Shown piece after piece: positions 1 through 10,078 of a stretch of DNA of 64,000 nucleotides; the stretch's first letter is position 1; each line of letters starts with the position of its first letter. This stretch comes from Amanita rubescens (Eukaryota > Basidiomycota > Agaricomycetes > Agaricales > Amanitaceae), in the NCBI GenBank assembly GCA_015039365.1, contig WION01000059.1:124001-188000 (forward strand), in the 5' to 3' direction. The notes beneath the pieces are model-generated. The model saw only the letters and a program-made list of their open reading frames with translations. It was not told the DNA's origin and searched no databases. The position numbers were made by a program, and so were the translations under genes.

Positions 1-1014
1 TGCGTTTGGTTTAGTGTATTCGTTCAAATATCGATAGTCTTGGCAGGGTCGTAGTTTTTGTGCTTCTTTCTTCTCTACAAAGAAGAAAGGTGATGCCTGC
101 GGCGATTTCGATGGTCTGATGTAGCCTTTTTCAACATGTTCTTTGATCCATTCATCCAGTGTGTTCTGCTGTTTCGGAGATAAGGGATAGATTTTTCCTC
201 TTTTTGGTATGAAATCATCGCGAAGTTCTATCTGGTGATCCCAAGATCGGCTTTCCGGGAATCGTTCACTTGCTTTTTTCTCAAATACATCTTTCCATGC
301 CGAGTATTCAGGAGGGAGCGTGTAAACCTCCTCTGTTTGATGGTATTTGTGTTCCATTTGTTGAGCTGGTGTATATCGTGCGATAGTTATTTGGTCGTAT
401 TCGTCTTCTGACCAGCTTCCTATATCCTCAAATGTATGCGTGTTCCATCTGTGATCTGTCGTCTGTGATCCTTTGTGTGACATCAAATATCCGATGACGA
501 GATTTTCTTCCCATTCAGGCATAGCTATTCTGTCAATCTGTTGACAGATGCTCCGAAGTGATGCCTTGATTTTGTCCTGTTCAGAGTCTCGGAACTCTAG
601 AGTCTTTTCTCTCCAATTTACGTCAGGGTTATGCTTCTCTAACCAAGGAAGCCCCAGTATAACCGTTTGTTTTCCTATTGCTGATACGTAAAACCATTCA
701 GTCATGCGTTTTCCGTTCATTTCGAAGGTGATTAGACATTGTTCATCAATTTCTCCTTCTTTGTTTATGGTGCCATCGACGTTATAAACTCTAATTGGTC
801 GTAGAGTTTTTCGTTTTCTCCATTTGTGTGCTATCCTTTTGTCGATAAATATCCCTTCGGCTCCGCAGTCGACAAGGGCAACGAGGTTTTCAGTGTTGTT
901 TTCAGTTTCAACTTTGATAGGGACAGATAATCTTCGTTTCGAAATAGATTGTACTGTTACATGAGATATATCGAGAGTTGAATCTGGTGTGTCTGAGACT
1001 TCATCCACTGTCAT
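1..1014 (-). CDS. gypsy copy A: protease and start of reverse transcriptase (runs off the window)
   Basis: This is the 5' part of a Ty3/gypsy pol frame, read leftwards and cut by the window edge. The ATG at 1014 lies 11 nt past the gag stop, in the -1 frame relative to gag. The frame stays open to base 1. It contains a retropepsin-type site with D-C-G-A (Cys where Ser/Thr is usual) near 860-870, and then the leader into reverse transcriptase ending in a C-Q-D-Y-R-Y-L-N-type sequence at 1-30. The same region of the second copy (15267-16298) carries two stop codons that this copy lacks, so copy A may be the better preserved one. The RT palm, RNase H and integrase lie outside the window. Assignment to gypsy is firm; whether this copy is intact cannot be judged here. 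Confidence 0.85.
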   Translation of the reverse strand, partial: MTVDEVSDTPDSTLDISHVTVQSISKRRLSVPIKVETENNTENLVALVDCGAEGIFIDKRIAHKWRKRKTLRPIRVYNVDGTINKEGEIDEQCLITFEMNGKRMTEWFYVSAIGKQTVILGLPWLEKHNPDVNWREKTLEFRDSEQDKIKASLRSICQQIDRIAMPEWEENLVIGYLMSHKGSQTTDHRWNTHTFEDIGSWSEDEYDQITIARYTPAQQMEHKYHQTEEVYTLPPEYSAWKDVFEKKASERFPESRSWDHQIELRDDFIPKRGKIYPLSPKQQNTLDEWIKEHVEKGYIRPSKSPQASPFFFVEKKEAQKLRPCQDYRYLNEYTKPNA

Positions 1015-1025
1015 GAGTCCCACTG

Positions 1026-2084
1026 TCAAAAATCCTCGTTATCATCGGCAAGAGATAGTAATAGATCATTCTTTTCGTCGGTTGACATCCCTTTCATCAG
1101 CGCTCGGATGTTCTTGGTGTAATTTGGTTTAGACTCTCGGACTTCTTCTTCTTCCCAATTTCCGTCACCATCATTTGATGTGGCTCGAATGTGACGTTTG
1201 GGCGTGAATCCTCTTTTCCTCCCTCCTTTAAATCGGCCTTTCCCTTTGTTTCTTTTCTTCTTCGGGCATTGCCCTGACATGTGTCCTTTGATTCCGCAGA
1301 TAAAACATAAACCGTCTTTGATGTAGCGTTCTCTTTCTTCTTTGGACATAGATCTGATCATAAGTTCTAGTTCTGGGTCTTCTTCTTGTTCTAGAAATTT
1401 ATGATCGATCTGCATAGCCCATGATTCGTCGTTATGAGAGGATGATGAATGACCATTTCCAGATCGGGGGGAATAAGCGTATGAACGGGTTCGGATGTTG
1501 TCGAGTTTGATAGCAATGTCGTACCAATCTTGTAATGTTTTTGGGTTCATGAGCATTGCTTTTTCGAACTCGGGTGCTGTAAGTCCTTTTCCGAACATAT
1601 GGAATGCTGCTTCTCCTTCGATTCCTGCTTTCGTGATTTGTTCCTTGAACTGATTGACGTAATTAGGCAAGGTCATCTGTTTCTTTCCTTTCATGGACGA
1701 TCTGTTCTGTAGATTGAGAATTTTCGTGTATGCATTTCCGCTTGGATCAACTTCTCCCCAATCTGTCAAGAATGATAGTTTGAATGCTTCCCAGTCATCG
1801 AATAAAGCGGGTCTTGTGACGCCTCCTTCAACGGTAGCGCGTGATTTTCGTAACTCCGCTAATTTATTCTTTTTCCACTGTCTAGCTCCATCTGAGATCT
1901 TGTTCAGGGCAGCAAGGATCTTTAAACGGTCTGTATTCATCCGTTCAGGATTCATGTCAAAGAAGATTTCGATATCTTCTATGAACGTATTGGCATCCTT
2001 TCGCTTCCCTTTAAATTCAGGGAGATCTCCGATGAGACTAGGGGTTCGTGGGTTGGGTATAGGGTCTGTACTTCCTCCAGACAT
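1026..2084 (-). CDS. gypsy copy A: Gag with CCHC zinc knuckle
   Basis: Structural Gag protein of a chromoviral gypsy element, 352 aa from the first in-frame ATG. The middle holds a retrotransposon-gag-type domain (D-W-E-A-F-K-L-S-F-L around residue 100), followed by one zinc knuckle C-F-I-C-G-I-K-G-H-M-S-G-Q-C near residue 260 and a Lys/Arg-rich tail. It would package element RNA in the cytoplasm. The reading frame does not begin at this ATG: it is open upstream for another 228 codons, to position 2768, without any in-frame AUG (see the separate finding). A near-identical gag lies at 14200-15255 on the other strand. Confidence 0.92.
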   Translation of the reverse strand: MSGGSTDPIPNPRTPSLIGDLPEFKGKRKDANTFIEDIEIFFDMNPERMNTDRLKILAALNKISDGARQWKKNKLAELRKSRATVEGGVTRPALFDDWEAFKLSFLTDWGEVDPSGNAYTKILNLQNRSSMKGKKQMTLPNYVNQFKEQITKAGIEGEAAFHMFGKGLTAPEFEKAMLMNPKTLQDWYDIAIKLDNIRTRSYAYSPRSGNGHSSSSHNDESWAMQIDHKFLEQEEDPELELMIRSMSKEERERYIKDGLCFICGIKGHMSGQCPKKKRNKGKGRFKGGRKRGFTPKRHIRATSNDGDGNWEEEEVRESKPNYTKNIRALMKGMSTDEKNDLLLSLADDNEDF

Positions 2085-2768
2085 TCTTGGTGATGGTGGG
2101 GGTGATGGATCTCTGCGTGGTGGGGTTGGATCGGGTTTTAGTTCGTCTACTTCGATTCTGTCAGAGTCAAACGGGTCTTCTTCGTCCTTTTCTTCTTTAG
2201 GGTTCGAAGGATCTGATTCGGGATTGGTCGGTTGTTGGGCAGGTGTTGGTGTCGTTCCAACTGAAAGGTCACTGAGAAAATTAAGAGATAGATCGGGTTT
2301 TTGATCTGTTTCTTCTTCTTTCTCGGATTCACTATCGTTTAGGCCAAAATTTGCTTTCTTTTTGCCTTTTGTAGTTGTCTGTATGGAAAGGAGAGTTTTC
2401 GGTCTTAAGTTTTCCGGTAGAGCATCAACAGTCCCTTTTATCCAAGTAGGGGTGTTGAAGTATTCGTTAGGGACAAAGTCTTGTGTCTCGGATGCTATCC
2501 AACGTTCTGTGAGGTGATCGAATCTGATGTGTTGTTCCTGAAGATATAGATCTGTGAAGTAATAGTATGATTCGTTCGGAGGTCTAGTTTCTTTTTGTGG
2601 TATCCAGAATTCTTGTTCTTTTACTGGATTCCCTCCTGTATCTTCCCAGATTCGTTTTGCACCGTTTAGTCTGACGTAGTATCCGTCAAGAACGTAGTTC
2701 CCTTTACGATCTCGTGTAGCTCTATTTGGTGGAGCTCTCCAATCCGTTTTGACAACGTGGCCAGTAAC
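2085..2768 (-). other. gypsy copy A: open, in-frame, AUG-less extension upstream of gag
   Basis: The gag frame continues upstream of the ATG at 2084 to base 2768, where an in-frame TAG ends in an acceptor-like sequence. The 228 codons contain no stop and no in-frame ATG. The translated sequence looks like real protein, with W-R-A-P-P, a Tyr-rich stretch and then a Pro/Glu/Asp-rich linker. The equivalent region of the second copy (13520-14199) is alignable but has a 4-bp deletion near 13725. This could be a Gag N-terminal extension made from a non-AUG codon or from a spliced upstream exon, or a relic of an older start. The sequence alone does not decide. Confidence 0.5.
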
Positions 2769-2859
2769 CTACGGGCTGGCTTTCCGGAAGTTCGTCGAAG
2801 TGTGTGTTATCAAATGCCAATGAATCGATGTTCAGGCTTATTGATAAGTTCGACTTAAT

Positions 2860-3312
2860 TGTTACGAACTCATTAATCTCAACCTAAGTTGCAACGGCAA
2901 CTCTAGTCACGATTACAAGTCTTAAGTCAAACGTTAAGATTATAAGTTCAATACTAAGTCAAGACGTTGACTTAGGATCTGAGGACGATTGTGGTAGATG
3001 AGTTTAAGAGCAAGGTTATATTGTCAGACGACAATAAACAGCTAAGTCGAACTTAGGGTTCGACTCTAGAATACATGAGGTACTTATACTGGCAAGTACA
3101 AAGAGACGTACTAATTAATGAATAAAGGTAAGTACGAATGTAGGTATAAGGATGGCGTCATATGTGGAATAAGGAATGGTATAAGTAAGTAAACGAGCTT
3201 GTCCGTACGAATCGAGCATAAAGGGTAAGACGGATAAGGTATGCATAAAGAAAATAAACATGTCCGACGTATCATGTAAGCATAATGCGGGAGTCCGTAC
3301 CGTGTTGTAACA
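2860..3312 (-). repeat. gypsy copy A: 5' LTR
   Basis: A 453-bp LTR in reverse orientation. Read on the minus strand it starts TGTTACAACACGG and ends CGTAACA. It is nearly the same sequence as the LTRs at 12978-13428 and 33275-33725. It contains a TATA-like TATAA..TA box and a short stretch matching the primer site just downstream of the LTR. It is inserted in copia DNA: copia coding sequence begins immediately at 3313. The five bases CATGT at 3313-3317 are the expected target duplication, but the partner lies outside the window. Confidence 0.9.
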
Positions 3313-3314
3313 CA

Positions 3315-5156
3315 TGTCTCATTAAAGAGCAAGGTAATGGTTTTCTGAATTACTTACTCGCACAAGCAATTCCTGCCATTGATATTTCAAGAGATAATAT
3401 CAGAGAATATCAATACAAAGATATTCAAAAAGTCAAAATTACTGATCCCAAATCTTATGAACAATGGGAGACAGCAATGAATGATGAAATGAAATCATTG
3501 AATGATAGAAAAATCTGGGAGCTTACAGAATTACCTCATAATCGTACACCTATTAAATGTAGATGGGTATATGATATTAAATCTGACGGTCGAAAGAAGG
3601 CTCGACTTGTCGCTAAAGGATTTTCTCAAAGACCTGGACTTGACTATGATGAAACGTTTTCGCCAGTGGCAAGATATGAAACGATTCGCCTTTTGTTAGC
3701 AATATCTGTGCTAGAAAAATGGGATATTGAAGCACTAGATGTTAAAACAGCCTTTTTGTACGGAGATCTCGAAGCGGATATTTATATGCAACAACCAGAA
3801 GGTTATGTAGTCAAAGGCCAAGAACAAAAAGTTTACCAACTTAAAAAGGCAATATATGGACTTAAACAAGCCTCATATGCCTGGAATAAACAAGCTAATA
3901 AATCCTTAGAGGATTTAGGATTTATACGCTGTTTATCTGATTCTGGCGTATACGTCAGAAGAGAAGACGACACTATAATAGTGTGTATAGTATATGTCGA
4001 TGACATGCTTTTCATGGGTGACAATACACCAGAAATTCATAAAGTTAAAAATGCTTTTATGAAGAAATGGGAATGTCATGATCTTGGAAAAGTTAAAGAA
4101 TACTTAGGTATGCAAATCAATTACAATAAGAACATGGGTACTCTTATTATTGATCAACATGCATATGCAAAAAAGGTTGTAACAAGATTTGGTTTAGAAA
4201 ATTGTAAACCAACTCGTACACCTTTACCAACAGGATATATTCCAACTGCTGCTACAAAAGAATGTACAGCAGAAATGCGATCTTATTTTCAACAAATAAT
4301 AGGATCGTTGTTATATCTTGCATTAGGAACAAGACCTGATATTACTTATCAAGTAATATTAATGTCTCAGTTTTGTGCAAACCCAAATGAAGAGCACATA
4401 CAGAAAGCATTATACATAGTACGCTATGTTAATACCACTGTACAAACTAAAATAGTTTATAATGGTTTAAATAAAGAAGGCTTTGTAGCCTTTACTGATG
4501 CTGACTGGGGTGCTGACAAGATTACAAGAAAATCTGTCACTGGATATATAGTAAAACTCGCAGGAGGTGCTATATCATGGGTTTCACGAAAACAAAAAGT
4601 AGTGGCACTGTCTTCAACTGAAGCAGAATACATGTCAATGTCTGATACATCAAGACAAATAGTTTGGATTGAGTCACTTATGAGTGAACTTGATTTTCCA
4701 ATTAAAACTATTTTCTTATGTTGTGACAATCAAGGTGCAATGTTCTTAGCTAGTAATCCTGCACAAGAACATCGTTCAAAACATATTGATATAAGATTCC
4801 ACTACATTAGAGAATGTGTTGAAAGTGAGAAAATTAAACTCACATACATTCCTACCAATGAACAAGTTGCGGATATAATGACCAAAAATCTACCATATTC
4901 AAAATTTGTAATATTCCGAATGAAGATGGGATTAATCCTAGATGATAGTCAAATATCATTAAGCAATCATATTAAGGCATCACAAACTTTTGCCAATTAT
5001 ATTAAAAGTAAAACCCTTAATAAGTCCCCAGGACAACATAGTAAAATATTTGAAAGGATTCAAGATCTTGAAGTGCGAGGATATCTTGAAGAAATCTTTA
5101 AATACTATGAAAGAGAAAATGATAAATTGACTACCCTTTTGAAAGCTAATAAATAA
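3315..5156 (+). CDS. copia pol, C-terminal part: reverse transcriptase and RNase H (5' end separated by gypsy insertion)
   Basis: About 613 codons of an uninterrupted Ty1/copia polyprotein. Visible in order are the RVT_2 domain, beginning near I-W-E-L-T and R-W-V-Y-D-I-K-S-D-G, the catalytic Y-V-D-D near 3990, and the copia RNase H with S-S-T-E-A-E-Y near 4612 and the typical K-H-I-D-I-R-F-H-Y ending. The start is not natural: gypsy copy A (LTR end at 3312) has been inserted here, so Gag, protease and integrase should lie to the left of the gypsy element, outside the window. It is clearly related to, but distinct from, the full-length copia at 35779-43912. A purine-rich tract GCGAAGGGGAGTG precedes the 3' LTR. 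Confidence 0.9.
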   Translation, partial: CLIKEQGNGFLNYLLAQAIPAIDISRDNIREYQYKDIQKVKITDPKSYEQWETAMNDEMKSLNDRKIWELTELPHNRTPIKCRWVYDIKSDGRKKARLVAKGFSQRPGLDYDETFSPVARYETIRLLLAISVLEKWDIEALDVKTAFLYGDLEADIYMQQPEGYVVKGQEQKVYQLKKAIYGLKQASYAWNKQANKSLEDLGFIRCLSDSGVYVRREDDTIIVCIVYVDDMLFMGDNTPEIHKVKNAFMKKWECHDLGKVKEYLGMQINYNKNMGTLIIDQHAYAKKVVTRFGLENCKPTRTPLPTGYIPTAATKECTAEMRSYFQQIIGSLLYLALGTRPDITYQVILMSQFCANPNEEHIQKALYIVRYVNTTVQTKIVYNGLNKEGFVAFTDADWGADKITRKSVTGYIVKLAGGAISWVSRKQKVVALSSTEAEYMSMSDTSRQIVWIESLMSELDFPIKTIFLCCDNQGAMFLASNPAQEHRSKHIDIRFHYIRECVESEKIKLTYIPTNEQVADIMTKNLPYSKFVIFRMKMGLILDDSQISLSNHIKASQTFANYIKSKTLNKSPGQHSKIFERIQDLEVRGYLEEIFKYYERENDKLTTLLKANK

Positions 5157-5171
5157 CTTAGCGAAGGGGAG

Positions 5172-5855
5172 TGTTGAACTTATAATATACGATATACATA
5201 CAGTATATAGTAAATATAAGTGATATCATTAGTTTACACTAACTAATGTAATAACGCTCAGTTACTTACTCGTCTCTCAACCAATCATAATAGTGGATGA
5301 TTGAGTGTGAGATAATATATTGACATGAGAATATATTCGACATATTCTCATACTCATCTACCAATCATAATAGTGGATGATTGATAATAAGAACATATTC
5401 TGACATGAGAATATCCTAGCGATATTCTCATAAGATCATCCAATCATAATAGTGGAACTATTGATGATGTGAATATATGTTGACATGAGAATAGAAGACA
5501 TATATACGTTATGGTTATCAACCTATCACATTGAAGATTGATAATGTGATGAGTCAGTCAATATAATTGATGAGTCAAGTGCTGCGCAAAGCTATGCATT
5601 GCTGTGGAATGACGCCTTATGAGTCAAATACCTGTGACTCATACTGATAAGACTCTTTGTACTTATTTGTAGTTTAGTAGTATATAAACTGTACTCTAGT
5701 AGCGTCAATCCTTATCCTATTATCCTCTCTACTGTCTACTGTTGAGCCCCAGCTCCAGTAAGCTCTTAACAACTCCACACCACACTCGGTAAGTAGTACA
5801 TTTCATGTACTAGACTGCGCTGCTCGCTAGGGACTTGTTACCCCTAGTTTCAACA
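5172..5855 (+). repeat. 3' LTR of the interrupted copia element
   Basis: A 684-bp LTR starting TGTTGAACTT directly after a polypurine tract and ending TTTCAACA, so the ends form the short inverted repeat typical of LTRs. It carries a TATA-like TATATAAACTG around 5680. The next five bases, CGGTG (5856-5860), should be the target site duplication; the other copy lies beyond the window. The inner part contains three ~80-bp tandem repeats (separate entry). Confidence 0.88.
5281..5510. repeat. three ~80-bp tandem repeats inside the copia LTR
   Basis: The motif CCAATCATAATAGTGG recurs at 5281, 5361 and 5440, each time followed by a GACATGAGAATAT-type block and its inverted form ATATTCTCAT. The period is 80 then 79 bp. 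CCAAT boxes regularly spaced in an LTR U3 are suggestive of enhancer repeats; this role is inferred. Confidence 0.8.
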
Positions 5856-5928
5856 CGGTGGACCACAATTTACCTGCTGCCTTCAAAGAGCGAAGTCTTC
5901 GCCATCCACTGCTCGTTTTCAGCTTGGA

Positions 5929-6111
5929 TTGCCACACAGTTCGATGTGCCTACATGCGGATAGGGGCAGTCAATATGTCAATGAGAAGTTTACCTTATAC
6001 TTGGATGAAGACGATACTGAATATGAATTTACCGTGCATGGTACGCTGGAGCAGAATGGTGTTGCGGAAAGGTTGAATAGGACATTGATCGAGAGGGTGA
6101 GTGTTCGATAA
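5929..6111 (+). pseudogene. copia-type integrase relic
   Basis: A short frame with the C-terminal half of a retroviral-type integrase core: D-R-G-S-Q-Y-V-N followed by T-L-E-Q-N-G-V-A-E-R-L-N-R-T-L. The second match is the conserved helix around the catalytic Glu of copia integrases. The frame is lost on both sides. It lies just outside the copia LTR and is therefore an older fragment from a different insertion. Confidence 0.7.
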
Positions 6112-8048
6112 CACTGAATTAAATAGGCAGCTAACAGTGTCACAGGGAAACTGTATGAAGCCTCTATCGTCTGGGGGCTTCAAGACTAGCCGGTCGAGTT
6201 CCCAATTTGGCTGGTCGAAGGAATTGACCTACGAAAGGGAGGCAGACAAGAGAGCAGGCGGCATGAGGGCCACTGAGGGAGTAGGTGAGTGCAATTTCAG
6301 TCATACTATATCCAGGTCAGCTAGTGGAGTCAAGAGGTTGTTCAACCTCAATCAGAGCTGGTATGTCTACCAGCCTCGACAACTTCAACATGCTGTACGG
6401 AGCAACGTTCCTGGAACCCGCCATAAAACGAGAAAAACGGTAGGACTAACTTGATGACTGGGATAGATGCAACAATGTTGACCGAGCGCCGATCAATACA
6501 GATAGGACAATCCTCAGTTCGGTGTGACTAAAGAAATTCTAGTCCTCGCTCAGCACTTCATTTGACCGCAAACGGAAATGTGGGTACAGTTCTATTTACT
6601 TTCACGTAGAAACTTGTCCGCTCGCAGGCTGTTGCATTCAATGAAGGCGAATGCGGTTGCATTTACTGTATTAGCCATGTGAACTGACCACCACTTACTA
6701 GGACCCAACTTCGGAATGCCATTCCATGCTGAAACGTGAGTAGTATTCAGCTCAGGTTGAGTGGCATTCTTACTATAGCTGTAGATCTTGAACGCCTGTG
6801 TCTGGTGAGGGGTGGAGAATATGGATCATGGGAATGGTTGCACTGTGCGTGCAACTGCTACTCCTCCTTCCTCGCCGTCGTGCTAATAGAACCTTAGCTT
6901 GCATTCAATCTGCTTTACTATTATACAAACGATACCAACACCATCGAGAATGAGTTAGATGACAGCTATGACACCAATGAAGAAGACAACAGTTCTACTA
7001 AATGACTTGGCTACGCTCCCTGCACCCTCAGTCAACTGCCCCGAACTGAAGAAGACAACGGTTCTACTAAACAACTTGGCTACTCTCCCCGCACCCTCAT
7101 CAACCGCTCAGCACCGGCACTCCACTGCGCCCTTTGTAACCACCTCATAACCACCCGTGACCCTGCTCATTCAAAGATCAGAAGTGACAAAATCAGGCAC
7201 CCTGAGATGAGCCACGTCGATCCCTGCTTCACTGTTGCTGACCCACCACCCTCCCTCCCCCTCTACCACTCAACTTTGCCCCATTGCATCCTCCCACAGC
7301 CTTTAATGCCCATGGGCCACACCCTCTGCATCTAGGTAAGCCACATAAAAGCTCTTTTTGACGTAGCTGACCCACCACCCCCTCCCTTGCGCTCCCACCA
7401 CTCAACTACACCACGGTGCACCTCACTGCATCCACCTGCACCTTGTTGCACCCTGTTGAAACCCGGGTAAGCTGTGTAAACCCAAATTTTGACATTGCTG
7501 ACTGGTTAGCAGGCATGACTGGTCCTCGAATAATTGGCTATATCTTATGGGCTGTTCTGCAACCAGCTACGGTTACAGTTGGCCCACATTTAAGCCTGTA
7601 GCTGGACTTGACTGGGCTTAGATATGACATTGTAATGCTTGACAGTGCCTCCATGGATTGTAGAGTTTCTATTTTGGGACAGAGTATTACCATACACAAT
7701 AATAATTGTTTGTCTTACCATGCTTGAGCATATGAGAACATGCCCTATGCATCTTATCAAATCATGACTGTCTGAGAGTGCCTGATCAGAGGCACCATCC
7801 TGTCATCCAAAGAACAGCAATTAACAGTCTGATGCACATGATAAATCCCCTGATGTATTGCACTTTTTACAACTCATGGCTGCCTGGTGGTCCTTGACCA
7901 GAGGCACAATCAAACCAATTCTGGTATAATTAGGTAAAGCTGGATCAATGTCACCATCCTGCTATCATGTCTCATCTTCCCTGAGACAGTTGATAAATCT
8001 TATAGCTAATGGCTCAGAATTCTCATAGTTATTATTCCTGATCCAAAC
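6112..8048. other. gene-poor stretch with degenerate repeats
   Basis: No convincing gene. A 69-bp tandem duplication (starts 6979 and 7048, keyword GAAGAAGACAAC) keeps an open frame as a 23-aa repeat. From about 7218 to 7500 there are two to three diverged copies of a ~130-bp C-rich unit with the keyword CTGACCCACCACCC. From 7640 on the DNA becomes CpG-poor and contains variants of GATCAGAGGCACCATCC, also found at 11880-12140. The stretch 7977-8045 resembles 12339-12415 (both contain CCCTGAGACAG and TATTATTCCTGATC). Confidence 0.6.
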
Positions 8049-8353
8049 ATTAGGGTGTTTCAAACATGCCCGACTCAAGGACAACTCGTACCCCAACTCT
8101 CGCCCCGATTTGAGACTCAACTTGAGAATTGGGGACTTCCAAATTAGGAAATTCCGTCAAGTTGAGGTCAAAGTTGAGGTAACTGCAAGTCGGGCTCTTG
8201 AATCGAGCTCCTGAGCCCGATTTCAATTAGCAACTCCAGGCTCAACTTCGCGCCTCAACTTAGTTCCCCAACTCACTCGATTGGGGAAGAATTTGTTAAG
8301 TAGTAACGGCCTTCCTTTAGGGCGTGAGAAGTTTCCATCCTAACTCCCACATC

Positions 8354-9858
8354 ATGGGTCGGAAAAGTCGTGCAAAACCGAAGGAGGATGTCGATGCTCC
8401 CAGACCCAAACGCGCCCCCGATATCCAGTGGGCTAAAAACCCTGACTGGACATTCACGCTCATTGCATACCTTGGCGACCACGTTAGTTTTCGCCTAAAA
8501 TTGTTTTCTGATTCGACGGCAGATGCAGCCAAAGAAGGCCGTGCAAAGCATACAGCGAAGGAAGGCAAAGTCCAGCAGTATGCTGTTCTTGCAAAGCATA
8601 TCTTTGCCACTGAGCCCGGTCAAAGTGCACTCTACCTCCAAAACCCTGGCAGGTTTGGTACGGCAGTAGAAACCCGGCTTCGACGGTACGATCTTTTATC
8701 ACGCAAGGATTTTTGCAAGCTAACATGTTGTTCAAGCCTCAAAACTGAGTATGTGGCTCATCTAAAGATGCTCGGAAGCACTGGTGCGGGACTTGATCCT
8801 CTGACCATCACCAAAGGAAGCTCAATTGCGAACGTCATTGGTGCTTATCAACTTCATTGCTACACGGATTAAACTAAGACTTGTCACATAGCTGGTATCC
8901 GCAGTGAGTGGCCATGGTGGGACGATCTTCATGCATTCTGGCGTGAACTGCCCAACTACAATCCCCAGGGTGTACAATCATCAAAACCCGGGACAATGCA
9001 CGCTTCAGATGCAGCTGCCCTTTTTGCTGCTTCAGGGGATGAAGACCAAGCCAGTGCAGATAGTGAAGGGGGTGGAGACGAGCCGGATGTAGATGCGTAT
9101 GGTTCTAGGGAAGGATCACTGGTCGACGAGGGAAATGAGGACGCGATACTGGTAAGGTGTCTTCTTTTGTCAAAGGAAGCATTCTACTAATACAAATTCA
9201 GTGGAATGCAACCCCGCCACTTCGGACTGGACAACATGCTGTTTCGCTCTCCCCAGCACCATCCACTCCAAAATCTCAACACGCTGCTTCCCTCTCTCCA
9301 CCACCATGCACCCAACCCCGTCATGCAGCTCCCGCCCACCTAATCAGACAAAAAGCTGTGGCCACTCGACGTGGAAAGTCAGCCTCAGCGAGGAAAACAG
9401 CTGTTGACCGGTTTAATGATAGCCGCCAAGAAGAGACCCGCCGCCTTGGTCTGAAGCGGAAGATGGAACACGACGAGAAAATGGCATCGATTCGTCTCAA
9501 GAAGCACAAGTATGAACTCCGATATGGATCATCCCCTCAGACACCAAGTTCTACAGTAGCGGCGACTCAGACTAAAGAGGACAAGCAAATTGAGATTCTC
9601 CGTCTTCAGATAAGGCTAGCAGAACTGAACCGAGGAAGCTCTGCACATTCCTCGTCATCTCAAATGCCATCTAACCCCCTTGAAGAGGTGTCTACTCTGA
9701 GCAGTGGCATGTCGGGTCTATCCTACTTCAGCGGTTTTAGCGACAACTTGAACTTCGTTGACAATAACCATGTGACTTCTGAGGACCACTACCATGTCCC
9801 TGATGGCGACGCTTCTGATGTTGGAGTGGCCTGGCAAGATTATCATAGTACTATATAG
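8354..9858 (+). CDS. Harbinger Myb/SANT-like DNA-binding protein
   Basis: Second gene of the Harbinger element; in this superfamily it is needed with the transposase for DNA binding and nuclear import. Exons by splice sites and phase: 8354-8685, 8737-8840, 8892-9151, 9202-9858, with introns of 50-51 bp. The N-terminal third is a Trp-containing Myb/SANT-like helix region (W-A-K-N-P-D-W-T near residue 25). W-P-W-W-D-D-L-H-A-F-W follows across the third exon, then a Ser/Pro-rich linker and a basic, Glu/Arg-rich coiled segment. An upstream in-frame ATG at 8324 is possible; 8354 gives the usual M-G-R-K start. It converges with the transposase gene, whose stop is 220 bp away. Confidence 0.82.
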
Positions 9859-10078
9859 TTTATCACTTATATACTACCAATTTGTCGTTGAGTATCTGGT
9901 GAAATAGAATAGAAATTGAGCCAGATAAATAACAGTAAAGGGAGCATAAAGAGAGCGTAAAGAGAGTGAGAAACAAGAACAAAGAGAGGAAAAGAGAGGA
10001 AAAGAGTGTGTGTCAGAGCACGGGAAAGACACGTCGAAAGTCCAAGGTGTATTGAACACAATTGTAACAGAATGTAGG

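Noticed and set aside
1693..2304. Plus-strand open frame of ~200 codons
   Set aside because: Antisense to gypsy gag; the same shadow appears opposite the second gag copy at 13980-14570.
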